Position numbers and translations under genes: made by a program
The notes under the pieces: generated by a model
Databases searched by the model: none
What the model was told of the DNA's origin: nothing
The model's input: the letters and a program-made list of their open reading frames with translations, nothing else
Assembly: GCF_017329565.1 (NCBI RefSeq)
Contig: NZ_JAFMTT010000022.1
Direction: 5' to 3' (one strand)
DNA length: 40,824 nt
DNA from: Alicyclobacillus mali
GTDB taxonomy: Bacteria; Bacillota; Bacilli; Alicyclobacillales; Alicyclobacillaceae
Shown: piece by piece, positions 8,278 to 16,437 of the stretch
Layout: each line of letters opens with the position of its first letter
How positions within the stretch are numbered: position 1 is the first letter of the stretch

Positions 8278-9303
8278 GTGGCGAAGATGAAAGCGGTGGG
8301 CCTGTATCGATACCTGCCCATCTCGGATCCGGAGAGCCTGCTGGACGTGGAGGTGGAGCGCCCCCGCCCGCAAGGGCGCGATCTGTTGGTGCAGATCCGG
8401 GCCGTGTCCGTCAATCCCGTCGATACAAAGATCCGCGCGCCAAAAGACAGGGTGGAATCCACGCTCAAAATCCTCGGCTTTGACGCCGCTGGAATTGTCG
8501 TCGAAACGGGGCCGGAGTGCCAGTGGTACAAGCCAGGCGACGAGGTGTTTTACGCCGGCAGCAACGTGCGGCAAGGCACGAACGCGGAGTACCACCTCGT
8601 CGACGAGCGCATCGTGGGCCGCAAGCCGAAGGCGCTCTCCTTCGCTGAAGCCGCCGCACTGCCGCTGACGAGCTTGACGGCCTGGGAAGCGCTGGAGGAT
8701 CGACTCGGGTTCTCGCTCGATCCCGGCGCGAATCGCGGCACGTCGCTGCTCATCATCGGCGCGGCTGGCGGCGTGGGCTCCATCGCGACCCAGTTGGCCA
8801 AGCGCGCCGGATTCACGGTCATCGGGACGGCGTCCAGGCCGGAGACCAAGGAATGGGCCTTGCAACACGGCGCGGACCACATCCTCGATCACACGCGCCC
8901 CTTCCGGCCACAGATCGAGGCGCTTGGCTTCCGCGACGTCGACGCCATCCTGTGCCTCAACGCCACCGACAAGCACTGGGAGCAGATGGCGGACGTCATT
9001 GCGCCGCAGGGCAAGATCTGCTCCATCGTGGAGACGAGCACGCTGCTCAATCTGGAACTCCTGTTTGGCAAGAGCGTGACGTTCGCGTGGGAACTGATGT
9101 TCACGCGGCCGCGGTACCAGACGGCGGACATGGCCAGGCAGCGCGACATTCTGAATCGAGTGGCCGATCTCGTCGATGCTGGCGAGATTCAAAGCACCAT
9201 GACGGAACACCTGTCGCCCATCAATGCGGAGAATCTGCGGAAGGCACATGCGAAGCTCGAGTCCGGCAGGACCATCGGCAAAATCGTGCTCTCGGGATTC
9301 TGA
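8278..9303 (+). CDS. Zinc-independent MDR alcohol dehydrogenase-like oxidoreductase
   Basis: A 341-aa medium-chain dehydrogenase/reductase, most like the 'zinc-binding alcohol dehydrogenase family' (quinone-reductase-like) group in Firmicutes and Proteobacteria. The GroES-like N-terminus has SVNPVDTKIR (44-53), and the Rossmann domain has GAAGGVGS (161-168), the NAD(P)H-binding motif of this branch. The cysteine cluster for structural zinc and the usual catalytic Cys/His pair are absent, so it is probably an NADPH-dependent quinone or enone reductase. The GTG at 8278 has GAGGAGG with eight bases of spacing; the ATG at 8272 nearly touches the site. It is a single gene with its own promoter and terminator. 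Confidence 0.88.
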   Translation: MAKMKAVGLYRYLPISDPESLLDVEVERPRPQGRDLLVQIRAVSVNPVDTKIRAPKDRVESTLKILGFDAAGIVVETGPECQWYKPGDEVFYAGSNVRQGTNAEYHLVDERIVGRKPKALSFAEAAALPLTSLTAWEALEDRLGFSLDPGANRGTSLLIIGAAGGVGSIATQLAKRAGFTVIGTASRPETKEWALQHGADHILDHTRPFRPQIEALGFRDVDAILCLNATDKHWEQMADVIAPQGKICSIVETSTLLNLELLFGKSVTFAWELMFTRPRYQTADMARQRDILNRVADLVDAGEIQSTMTEHLSPINAENLRKAHAKLESGRTIGKIVLSGF

Positions 9304-9314
9304 AGAAGGCACAG

Positions 9315-9344
9315 GGAGCGAGCGGCTTTGCGCTCGCTCCTTTT
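9315..9344 (+). terminator. Rho-independent terminator of the MDR oxidoreductase
   Basis: GGAGCGAGCG (9315-9324), a six-base loop, CGCTCGCTCC (9331-9340), then TTTT. The stem has ten perfect pairs and starts 12 bp past the stop. Confidence 0.85.
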
Positions 9345-9625
9345 CACGGCGCGGAAGGCGGGTCTGCTGCGGCGGCGGATGGGATAGCGGATTGCCCGCG
9401 GAGCCATCGGCGAAGCACCGCGAGAATCGCCAGCGCGATGAGGGCTGTGACGGGCCCCCAAGTCACATAGACGGTATCCACTGACAGGTGTGACGCCGCC
9501 CAACCGATGGCGACCGAACTCGCCGTCACGACGATGGATGTGAAGGTGTCCGACATGCTCGAGACCCGCCCGTTGTAGTCCATATCGGTCAACGAAACCC
9601 GCAAATTTGGTTCTATTCTACTCAC
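9344..9625 (-). pseudogene. C-terminal remnant of an MFS transporter
   Basis: About 93 residues open on the minus strand. They resemble the last two transmembrane helices of a drug-exporter-type major facilitator: a short loop DMDYNGRVSSMSDTF (the D-x-R-G-R-V pattern before helix 11), a helix with TSIVVTASSVAIGWAAS, and a final helix ending in LAVLRRWLRG. The rest of a normal 400-aa transporter, including the first ten helices, is missing, and the EamA gene begins immediately upstream. It is read as a deletion remnant; the 5' boundary is arbitrary because no start or binding site is visible. Confidence 0.55.
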
Positions 9626-9665
9626 GTCTGAAGGGTTTGAAAACCAGTGACATGGAGCAGCACCG

Positions 9666-10583
9666 TCACATCGACGCGCGCTCCATTTCCGACGCGGTGA
9701 CCGTCTTCGCCTGCCCCCGGTGTTGACCGAGGAAGAGCGCCAGGAGAATCATCGCGCCACCAGCGTAAAACAGCGCAGACGGCCGTTCCCCAGTGACGAC
9801 AACCGAAATCAGGACGCCAAACACGGGTTGCAGATACAGCGTGATGGCCGCGCTCGCCACGTCGTGATCCTGCAGGACGAAAATCCAGATCAAATAGGCC
9901 GCGGCCGTCGCGAAAAACGCGAGAAATACGAGGCTCCAAAGGCTCACCGGCGTGACGTGGTGCGGCCAGGCGTGCCCCGTCCACGCGTACACCGGTATAC
10001 AGCCGATGCCTGCGGCCAACAGCATGATGGAGGTCGCGCTCGCCGCGGAGACGTCGGCCGTCAGCCTCCCCGAAATGGCGTTGTAGATGGCGTAACAGGC
10101 GACGGCGCCGAGCATGAGGAGATCTCCCAAAAGGTAGCCCGCAAACCCAGGCCTCGGGCAACCCGCGACCACCCAGGCCCCTGTCGCCGCCAACATCATG
10201 GCGAACCATCTGCGCGGGCCAAGCGGCGTCCGAAACGCGAGCGCCGAGACCACGAGCGTCAGAAGTGGCTCGAGCGCAATCGACACCGCGCCGAGCGCCG
10301 GCGACGACGCGCGAATGCCCTCCGTCTCCATGGTCACCGGGAGCGTGAAGCCGAGAAGGCCAAGGAGCGAGATGCGGAGCACCTTCTTCCACGTCCAGAC
10401 CCCGAGGCGCACGTCGCGTACGACAAAGGGCATGAGAACGAGCCCGCCGATGACCATGCGCGCCATCACAATGAGCGGCGGCGAGAAGCTCTCGGCGGCA
10501 AGCCCCGTCGCCGTGAAGCTCGCGGACCAAATCAGATTGGCAAAGATGAGCAGTGCAAACAATCCCCATTTCGGAATACGCAA
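9666..10583 (-). CDS. EamA/DMT-family transporter
   Basis: A 305-aa protein with ten hydrophobic helices arranged as two EamA repeats (about 8-138 and 151-285), the layout of drug/metabolite exporters. The first helix has the typical NLIWSASF and the second repeat has GDLLMLGAVACYAIYN. The substrate is unknown. Translation appears to start at the TTG at 10583, nine bases after GGAGGGGGG. The start lies directly behind a nested hairpin in the leader (10585-10629), which may affect expression. It has no close operon partner. Confidence 0.88.
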   Translation of the reverse strand: MRIPKWGLFALLIFANLIWSASFTATGLAAESFSPPLIVMARMVIGGLVLMPFVVRDVRLGVWTWKKVLRISLLGLLGFTLPVTMETEGIRASSPALGAVSIALEPLLTLVVSALAFRTPLGPRRWFAMMLAATGAWVVAGCPRPGFAGYLLGDLLMLGAVACYAIYNAISGRLTADVSAASATSIMLLAAGIGCIPVYAWTGHAWPHHVTPVSLWSLVFLAFFATAAAYLIWIFVLQDHDVASAAITLYLQPVFGVLISVVVTGERPSALFYAGGAMILLALFLGQHRGQAKTVTASEMERASM

Positions 10584-10584
10584 C

Positions 10585-10629
10585 GAGCCGGCCCCCCTCC
10601 GTAGCTAATCTACGCCGAGCGACCGGCTC
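10585..10629 (-). promoter_or_regulatory. Nested leader hairpin before the EamA start codon
   Basis: On the minus strand GAGCCGG (10629-10623) pairs with CCGGCTC (10591-10585), which ends one base before the TTG start. Inside it, CGTAG (10614-10610) and CTACG (10604-10600) form a second stem, and the binding site GGAGGGGGG lies between the two 3' arms. The arrangement would hold the ribosome site in a loop; a translational control element is possible, but no known riboswitch class is recognised. Confidence 0.35.
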
Positions 10630-10662
10630 AACTCAAGCCCCCAAGTCTTCCGCATTTCACAC

Positions 10663-10902
10663 CTACCGGAACATCGTGGGCCTCTTTCGCACGCGTGGCA
10701 GGGATGGCCCCCGCCGCTCAAGCACGAGGTAGTGATCCGTGACAAACGTCAGTCGATAGCCGTGCCGCTCCAGCTTGCGAATCACATCCCCGACCGTCAT
10801 CCCGAGGTAATCGGCAATGACGACGCTTTCGTCCGAGCTGCTCCCCGCGTTCACGACGATCTCGGCGCTGCCCGTGACCAGCGGATGTAGGATGACCACC
10901 AT
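10663..10902 (-). CDS. Hypothetical protein, 79 aa, last gene of the his operon
   Basis: I do not recognise the family. The protein begins MVVILHPLVTGSAEIVVNAG and has a central DYLGMTVGDVIRKLERHGY stretch that looks like a helix-rich small domain, then TFVTDHYLVLERR and a basic tail. There are no cysteines, membrane segments or signal peptide. The start at 10902 has GGAGGTG six bases upstream; an ATG five codons earlier overlaps that site. It lies about 90 bp after hisIE on the same strand with no terminator between, so it may be co-transcribed, but no link to histidine synthesis can be argued from sequence. Confidence 0.6.
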   Translation of the reverse strand: MVVILHPLVTGSAEIVVNAGSSSDESVVIADYLGMTVGDVIRKLERHGYRLTFVTDHYLVLERRGPSLPRVRKRPTMFR

Positions 10903-10993
10903 CTTTTCCACCTCCATGCTGTATCGAATGCATGAAGGTGGAATGGTGCGCCCGCCAATTTGCAGGCTCCCGTCTCATGCCCTCTCGCGGGCC

Positions 10994-11749
10994 CTACGCC
11001 CGCTTCTCGAGAACCTGCCACACCTCGGACGGCTGGACGCCCACGTGGCGCCACAGGACAAGCAGGTGATACAACAGATCCGCGGATTCGGACGCCACCT
11101 CGGCCTTCGCCGTCGCGTCGCGCTCGGCCTTCAGGCCCGCGAGCGCCACCTCCACCGCCTCTTCGCCAATCTTCTTGCCCATCCGCTCCGCGCCGTGTGT
11201 GAAAAGGTACGTGGTGTAGCTCCCATCCGGCCGCTCGCGGTAGCGGCTGTCGATCACGCCCCACAATCTCGCCAGCGCCGATTCATCCCACGCCACGTTC
11301 CCGGGCACATCGCCCGACGCGTCGCTCGCCGCGGGCGCATCGCCTTCTTCCGCGCGAACCGCTGCGCCTTCGGGGTTCAGGCCCCCCTCCTTCGACGCCT
11401 CCGACGAAACCCCGTCCGGCACCAGGCGGCGATAAAAACACACCTGCTCTCCCGTGTGGCAAGCGGGTCCCTCGGGCACCACCCTGTACAGCACGGCGTC
11501 ACCGTCGCAGTCCACCCGCACCTCCACCACGCGCTGCACGTTGCCTGACGTCGCACCCTTGCGCCAGTACGCCCGACGGGATCGGCTGTAATACCAGGCG
11601 TAGCCCGTCGCAAGCGTCCGCTTCAGCGCCTCGCGGTCCGCGTAGGCGAGCATCAACACGTCACCCGTTTCGGCGTCCTGGGCCACCACAGGCACGAGGC
11701 CCGTGGCCGCGTCATAGCGGACGCGCGCGAGTTCCACCTCTCCCTTCAC
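10994..11749 (-). CDS. hisIE: Phosphoribosyl-AMP cyclohydrolase / phosphoribosyl-ATP pyrophosphatase
   Basis: A 251-aa fusion catalysing steps 2 and 3 of histidine synthesis. HisI (about 1-108) shows SRSRRAYWRKGATSGN, the metal motif VDCDGDA (79-85), and GPACHTGEQVC (94-104) with the zinc cysteines. HisE (about 157-250) shows YTTYLFTHGAERMGKKIGEE and SADLLYHLLVLW. The two are joined by an unusually long linker (about 110-155) rich in Ala, Glu, Gly and Ser with no predicted structure. The likely start is a GTG overlapping the hisF stop (GTGA), giving translational coupling; a second GTG four codons on is too near its own site. Confidence 0.95.
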   Translation of the reverse strand: MKGEVELARVRYDAATGLVPVVAQDAETGDVLMLAYADREALKRTLATGYAWYYSRSRRAYWRKGATSGNVQRVVEVRVDCDGDAVLYRVVPEGPACHTGEQVCFYRRLVPDGVSSEASKEGGLNPEGAAVRAEEGDAPAASDASGDVPGNVAWDESALARLWGVIDSRYRERPDGSYTTYLFTHGAERMGKKIGEEAVEVALAGLKAERDATAKAEVASESADLLYHLLVLWRHVGVQPSEVWQVLEKRA

Positions 11750-12516
11750 AGCGGCCACCGCACCGGCACCCCCCTGTCGCGCAGATACTGCTTCAACGCC
11801 GGAATGGCAATCTCCCCAAAGTGAAACACGCTCGCGGCGAGCGCCGCGTCCGCGCCGCCTTCCGTCAGCACCTCGGCGAAATGTTCCATCGATCCGGCCC
11901 CGCCGCTCGCGATGACCGGCACGCGGACCGCGTCTGCCACGCGGCGGGTCAAGTCGAGATCGTAGCCCGACTTGGTGCCATCCTGCCGAAAGCTGGTCAA
12001 AAGAATTTCGCCCGCGCCAAGTTGCGCCGCGCGCTTGGCCCACTCCACCGCGTCGGTGCCGGTGCCCACCTTGCCGCCCTGCAGCATGACCTCGTAGCGG
12101 CCGAGAGGCTCGCTCCAGCGCGCGTCGATGGCCACGACGACGCACTGTTCGCCAAACCGCCACGCGGACTCCTCGATGAGCCGGTGATTCCGGAACGCCC
12201 CGGTGTTCATCGAGACCTTGTCCGCGCCCGAGAGGAGCAGTCGTCGCACGTCCTCGACGGTGGACACGCCGCCGCCCACGGTGAGCGGCACATTGACGCG
12301 CGCGGCCACCTGCTCCACCACCCGCAGCATGGCGAGGCGCCCCTCGCTGGACGCGGAGATGTCGAGCAGCACGAGCTCGTCCGCGCCTTCACGACAGTAC
12401 GCCTCCGCCAACTCCACCGGATCGCCCGCGTCCCTTCGGTTCTCCAAGAAGCTCACGTGCTTCACCACGCGGCCGTCGAGCACGTCGAAACACGGAATGA
12501 TGCGCTTGGTCAGCAC
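11746..12516 (-). CDS. hisF: Imidazole glycerol phosphate synthase, cyclase subunit
   Basis: A 256-aa (beta-alpha)8 barrel that combines ammonia from HisH with PRFAR to give imidazole glycerol phosphate and AICAR. The N-terminus LTKRIIPCFDVLDGRVVKH contains the first catalytic Asp; later motifs are GGGVSTVEDV, KVSMNTGAF, and VIASGGAGSMEHF, the C-terminal phosphate site. The GTG at 12516 follows GAGGAGGGAGG and overlaps the hisA stop by seven bases. Confidence 0.97.
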   Translation of the reverse strand: MLTKRIIPCFDVLDGRVVKHVSFLENRRDAGDPVELAEAYCREGADELVLLDISASSEGRLAMLRVVEQVAARVNVPLTVGGGVSTVEDVRRLLLSGADKVSMNTGAFRNHRLIEESAWRFGEQCVVVAIDARWSEPLGRYEVMLQGGKVGTGTDAVEWAKRAAQLGAGEILLTSFRQDGTKSGYDLDLTRRVADAVRVPVIASGGAGSMEHFAEVLTEGGADAALAASVFHFGEIAIPALKQYLRDRGVPVRWPL

Positions 12517-13268
12517 GCGCCTCCCTCCTCTTCCTGCGCGAGGCGTTGAAACAGTTCGCCGAGCTGGACGCGGCCATCGTGCAGCGCCTTGCCGATCACA
12601 GCGCCCGCCAGGCCCGCCCGGCGCGCGGCCACGACGTCGTCGATAGAACCGATGCCCCCCGAGGCGATGGCAAAAAGCCCCGACTGCTGCACGCCAATCG
12701 CCAGATCCAGATTCGGGCCTTCGCCGGTGCCGTCGCGCTCGACGTCGGTCACGAGCGCCTGGACGAGGCCGACTTTGGCGAGCTCGCGGGCGAGATCGAA
12801 GATGGACCACTCGGTCTCTTCCAGCCAGCCGGACACCGCGAGGCGCCCTTTGCGGCCGTCGAGCCCTGCGACGAGCCGATGGCCGCCAAACTCCTGCGCC
12901 CACTCCGCCACAACCTCGACATGTCGCACCGCGGTGCCGATGACGACGCGCGCCACGCCCGCCTCCAGCCATCGGGCGATGGCTTCCCGCGTGCGAATGC
13001 CGCCGCCCACCTGCACCTCCGCGCCGTAGGACGCGGCCGTCTCGACAATGGCGCGCACCGCCCGCTCGTTCTCGCTTTGGCCGGAGCGGGCGGCGTCGAG
13101 ATCGACCACGTGCAAGAAGCGAGCGCCCGCGTCGCAGAGGCGCCCGGCGACCTCAGCCGGGTGACCCTCGTAGCGCGTGACCTGCTGGTAGTCGCCCTGG
13201 CGCAGGCGAACCACTTCACCACCCAGGATGTCGATGGCCGGGTAGACCGTGAACCCTAGCCCGCTCAT
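12510..13268 (-). CDS. hisA: ProFAR isomerase (1-(5-phosphoribosyl)-5-[(5-phosphoribosylamino)methylideneamino]imidazole-4-carboxamide isomerase)
   Basis: A 252-aa barrel, the paralogue of HisF. It opens FTVYPAIDILGGEVVRLRQGD, with the catalytic Asp in PAIDI, and has EVQVGGGIRTREAI, VIGTAVRH, VTDVERDGTGEGPNLDL and IASGGIGSIDDV with the two phosphate loops. It performs the Amadori rearrangement of ProFAR to PRFAR. The ATG at 13268 overlaps the hisH stop as ATGA, so translation is coupled. Confidence 0.97.
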   Translation of the reverse strand: MSGLGFTVYPAIDILGGEVVRLRQGDYQQVTRYEGHPAEVAGRLCDAGARFLHVVDLDAARSGQSENERAVRAIVETAASYGAEVQVGGGIRTREAIARWLEAGVARVVIGTAVRHVEVVAEWAQEFGGHRLVAGLDGRKGRLAVSGWLEETEWSIFDLARELAKVGLVQALVTDVERDGTGEGPNLDLAIGVQQSGLFAIASGGIGSIDDVVAARRAGLAGAVIGKALHDGRVQLGELFQRLAQEEEGGAC

Positions 13269-13927
13269 GGGCTCACCCCCTCGAGCAACGCCGGATATGC
13301 CGCAATGCGCACGAAGTTCGCGAGGATGCGCTCGCCCACCGAGCCGCTCTTCTCCGGGTGAAACTGCGCGCCCATCACGCCGCCGCGCGCCACCACCGCG
13401 GGCACCTCCACGCCGGCGTATGGCGTGCTCGCGATCACGTCCTCGCCTCGCTCGGCGACGGCGTAGTAGGAGTGCACGAAGTACACGTAATCCCCCTCCC
13501 GCACGTCGCGCAGGAGCGGGTGACGGGGCGCGCGCACCTCGAGGCTGTTCCACCCCATGTGCGGCACCTTCGCCCCATCGGGGAAGCGGACCACGTGGCC
13601 GGGCACGAGATCCAGCCCGCGAAAGACGCCGTGCTCTTCCGAACTCGTGAAGAGAAGCTGCATGCCGAGGCAGATGCCAAAAAGCGGGATGGACCGCGCC
13701 ACGGCGTCTCGCACCACGTCGCACAGGCCCCGGAGGCGCATCTGGCTCATGGCATCGCCGAACGCCCCCACGCCGGGCAGGATGACGCCCTGCACCGCAC
13801 TTTCTTCGCCCATCGCCGCCTCCCATTCGCCGCGCGACGCCACCACGCGGCCCTCGGTGCCCACGCGGCGAAGCCCCCCAAGCACGCTGTGAAGGTTGCC
13901 AATGCCGGGATCGAGCACGATGATCAT
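13265..13927 (-). CDS. hisH: Imidazole glycerol phosphate synthase, glutaminase subunit
   Basis: A 220-aa class I glutamine amidotransferase that feeds ammonia to HisF. The catalytic triad is visible: Cys86 in FGICLGMQLL, and His190 and Glu192 in GAQFHPEKSG. The N-terminus IVLDPGIGNLHSV is typical, with Asp-Pro where many homologues have Asp-Tyr. The ATG overlaps the hisB stop as ATGA. Confidence 0.97.
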   Translation of the reverse strand: MIIVLDPGIGNLHSVLGGLRRVGTEGRVVASRGEWEAAMGEESAVQGVILPGVGAFGDAMSQMRLRGLCDVVRDAVARSIPLFGICLGMQLLFTSSEEHGVFRGLDLVPGHVVRFPDGAKVPHMGWNSLEVRAPRHPLLRDVREGDYVYFVHSYYAVAERGEDVIASTPYAGVEVPAVVARGGVMGAQFHPEKSGSVGERILANFVRIAAYPALLEGVSP

Positions 13928-14529
13928 TCCAGCACCCCCTTGCTGCTTCGCACGCCGCCTTCCGTCACCTCGACCGCCTCGCGCAGCGCCTGGCCGAACG
14001 CCTTAAACAAGGCTTCCGCCATGTGGTGGTTGTTCTCGCCGTACAGGACCGCGAGGTGCAGCGCCATCCGGGCCTCGTTCACCACCGACTTGAAGAACTC
14101 GTGGACCAGTTCGGTCGGAAACGTGCCGATGCGCGCGTCCGTGAACCCGGCGTGCAGGACGAACGCCGGGCGGCCGGACAGGTCGATCACGGCCCGGGCC
14201 AGCGTCTCGTCCATGGGCACGTGGCGCTCTCCGTAGCGGCGGATGCCCGCCTTGTTGCCGAGCGCCTCGCGGATGGCGCGGCCCAAGCACAGCCCGATGT
14301 CCTCGACGAGGTGGTGGTCATCCACGTCCACATCGCCGGTCGCCGAGACGGTGAGGTCGAAAGACCCGTGCACCGTAAACAAATGCAGCATGTGGCGCAA
14401 AAAGGGGACAGGGAAGTCCATCAATGCGCGGCCCTGGCCGTGCAGGTTGAGCGAAAGGCGAACCGAGGTCTCGCCGGTCTCGCGCTCGATGGCCGCGGAA
14501 AAGGTGGGGCGTTCCATGCTCGAACTCAT
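13924..14529 (-). CDS. hisB: Imidazoleglycerol-phosphate dehydratase
   Basis: A 201-aa monofunctional dehydratase: no HAD phosphatase domain is attached, unlike the enterobacterial HisB. The duplicated metal motifs are FLRHMLHLFTVHG (about 43-55) and DDHHLVEDIG (70-79) in the first half, and HEFFKSV and GENNHHMAEALFKAFG in the second. These bind the manganese ions for dehydration of imidazole glycerol phosphate. The ATG at 14529 overlaps the hisD stop (ATGA) and has GGGAGGAG six bases upstream; an ATG four codons later is the alternative. Confidence 0.97.
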   Translation of the reverse strand: MSSSMERPTFSAAIERETGETSVRLSLNLHGQGRALMDFPVPFLRHMLHLFTVHGSFDLTVSATGDVDVDDHHLVEDIGLCLGRAIREALGNKAGIRRYGERHVPMDETLARAVIDLSGRPAFVLHAGFTDARIGTFPTELVHEFFKSVVNEARMALHLAVLYGENNHHMAEALFKAFGQALREAVEVTEGGVRSSKGVLE

Positions 14530-15806
14530 CGCAACTCCTCCCTGCGGATGCGCACCGCGTCCCGATGCGCGGTGAGCGATTCGGCCTCCGCCAGCACCTC
14601 GATGTAGCGCGCGTGGCGAGCGAGCGTCTCCGCCGTGTAGGTGGCGGCCGTCATCCGGCGCATGAAATCGAGCGTCCCGAGCCCGCTCGAGAACCGCGCG
14701 CTGCCGTGCGTCGGCAGCACATGATTGGTCCCGGCGAAGTAGTCGCCCACCGGTTCCGGCGTGTAGGGGCCGAGAAACACCGCCCCCGCGGTGCGAAGTC
14801 CGTCCAGCACGCGCCGCGGGTCCTCCGTCATCACTTCCACGTGCTCCGGCGCTATGTCGTTGACGAGATGGACCGCATCCTGAAGACTTTTCACGCAGAC
14901 GAGCGCCCCGTGGCGCTCCAGCGCCTCGCGCGCGATGTCCACCCGCGGCAACGCCGCCAGCTGCCGCACGATCTCGGCGTGCACCCGCTCGAGCAGCGCG
15001 CGAGACGGGCTCAGGCACACGGCCCCCGCCTCCACGTCGTGCTCCGCCTGGGCGAGCAGATCCGCCGCCACATACGCCGGGTTCGCCGTCTCGTCCGCCA
15101 CCACCACCACCTCGGTCGGCCCGGCGATGCTGTCGATCCCGACGTCGCCCATCACCATCCGCTTCGCCGTCGCCACGTACACGTTGCCCGGCCCGACGAT
15201 CTTGTCCACGCTCGCGATGGTCTCCGTGCCGTACGCGAGCGCCGCCACCGCCTGCGCCCCGCCGACGGCGTACACCTCGTCCACGCCGAGAAGATGGGCC
15301 GCAGCCAGGACGGCGGCGTGAGGCAGCCCATCCGGGCCCGGCGGCGACGCGAGCGCGATGGAGCGCACACCAGCCACCTGCGCGGGAATGACGTCCATCA
15401 GCACGGTTGACGGGTACGCCGCCCGTCCGCCGGGCGCGTACACGCCGACGCGGCGAAGCGGGCGCCACAGCATTTCGAGGGTCTCGCCGTCCTCGCCGCG
15501 GAGCACGACGTCTTGCGGCAGCTGCGCCTCGTGAAAGCGCCGGATGCGCTCCGCCGCGCGCGCGAGCGCGTCCCTCACCTCGGCGCGAAGCGCGCGAAAC
15601 GCGGCCTCCATCGCCTCCTGCGGCACGCGCAAGGGCGCGTCCACGCCGTCCAACGCCCTCGTCAGCCGCCGAAGCGCGTCGTCGCCGCCGAAGCGCACCT
15701 CCTCGACGATGCGCGCGACGTTCCCCCACACGTCCGCGTCGCGGCCGGTCGTTCGCCGCCAGTTGAACGAAGCCTGTTCGATCACGTCGACCTGGTCAAG
15801 GCGCAT
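14526..15806 (-). CDS. hisD: Histidinol dehydrogenase
   Basis: A 426-aa zinc enzyme that oxidises histidinol to histidine in two NAD-dependent steps. Recognisable motifs are GGRAAYPSTVLMDVIPA, DKIVGPGNVYVATAK and IDSIAGPTEV, the zinc ligand region DLLAQAEHD, EHVEVM, GDYFAGTNHVLPT and the C-terminal GTLDFMRRM. The ATG at 15806 has CGAGGAGGAA just upstream and overlaps the hisG end by 11 bases. Confidence 0.97.
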   Translation of the reverse strand: MRLDQVDVIEQASFNWRRTTGRDADVWGNVARIVEEVRFGGDDALRRLTRALDGVDAPLRVPQEAMEAAFRALRAEVRDALARAAERIRRFHEAQLPQDVVLRGEDGETLEMLWRPLRRVGVYAPGGRAAYPSTVLMDVIPAQVAGVRSIALASPPGPDGLPHAAVLAAAHLLGVDEVYAVGGAQAVAALAYGTETIASVDKIVGPGNVYVATAKRMVMGDVGIDSIAGPTEVVVVADETANPAYVAADLLAQAEHDVEAGAVCLSPSRALLERVHAEIVRQLAALPRVDIAREALERHGALVCVKSLQDAVHLVNDIAPEHVEVMTEDPRRVLDGLRTAGAVFLGPYTPEPVGDYFAGTNHVLPTHGSARFSSGLGTLDFMRRMTAATYTAETLARHARYIEVLAEAESLTAHRDAVRIRREELR

Positions 15807-16437
15807 ACGCGTTCCTCCTCGCGACGGCCGCCTCGAGGCGCTCCAGGCAGGCCGAGATTTCTCGGTGTTTCATCCGGTAGCTGGATCGGTTGGCCACCAG
15901 CCTCGCGGAGATGTCGAGCACCTCGTCGAAGACGACGAGCCCGTTGGCCCGGAGCGTCTCGCCGGTCTGGACGAGATCGAAGATGCGATCCGTCAGGCCA
16001 ATCACGCTCGCGAGCTCGATGGACCCCGCGAGCGGCACAATTTCCACCTGGTGCCCCTGGCTGCGAAAGTACCGGTCCGCGAGCTTCGGGTATTTGGTCG
16101 CCACGCGCCGCGGCGCGTGCCGGCGCTCCTCCTCGCGCCCCGCGACGCACAGCTTGCAGCGCGCGACGCCGAGATCGAGCAACTCGTACATCTCCCGCTC
16201 CTGCTCGAGCAGGATGTCGTTGCCGACAATGCCGAGATCGGCCACGCCGTACGCGACGTACGTGGGCACGTCGGCGGGCTTGGCGAGGAGATAGCGCAGG
16301 GTCCAGTCTTGCCAAGGGATCTCGAACACGAGGGCGCGGCTCTCGTCCCAGTCGCGCGGATACGAGATGCCGGCCTCTTCCCAGAGCGGCACCACGTCGT
16401 CCAGCGTGCGCCCCTTGGCCATCGCCACGGTCAACAT
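15796..16437 (-). CDS. hisG: ATP phosphoribosyltransferase, short form
   Basis: A 213-aa catalytic subunit for the first step of histidine synthesis (ATP + PRPP to phosphoribosyl-ATP). It lacks the C-terminal regulatory domain of the long form, so it needs HisZ, which is encoded just upstream. Motifs: TVAMAKGRTLD at the N-terminus, YGVADLGIVGNDILLE, and the PRPP loop region ASVIGLTDRIFDLVQTGETLRANGL. The ATG at 16437 overlaps the hisZ stop and has GGAGGG upstream. Confidence 0.97.
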   Translation of the reverse strand: MLTVAMAKGRTLDDVVPLWEEAGISYPRDWDESRALVFEIPWQDWTLRYLLAKPADVPTYVAYGVADLGIVGNDILLEQEREMYELLDLGVARCKLCVAGREEERRHAPRRVATKYPKLADRYFRSQGHQVEIVPLAGSIELASVIGLTDRIFDLVQTGETLRANGLVVFDEVLDISARLVANRSSYRMKHREISACLERLEAAVARRNAYAP

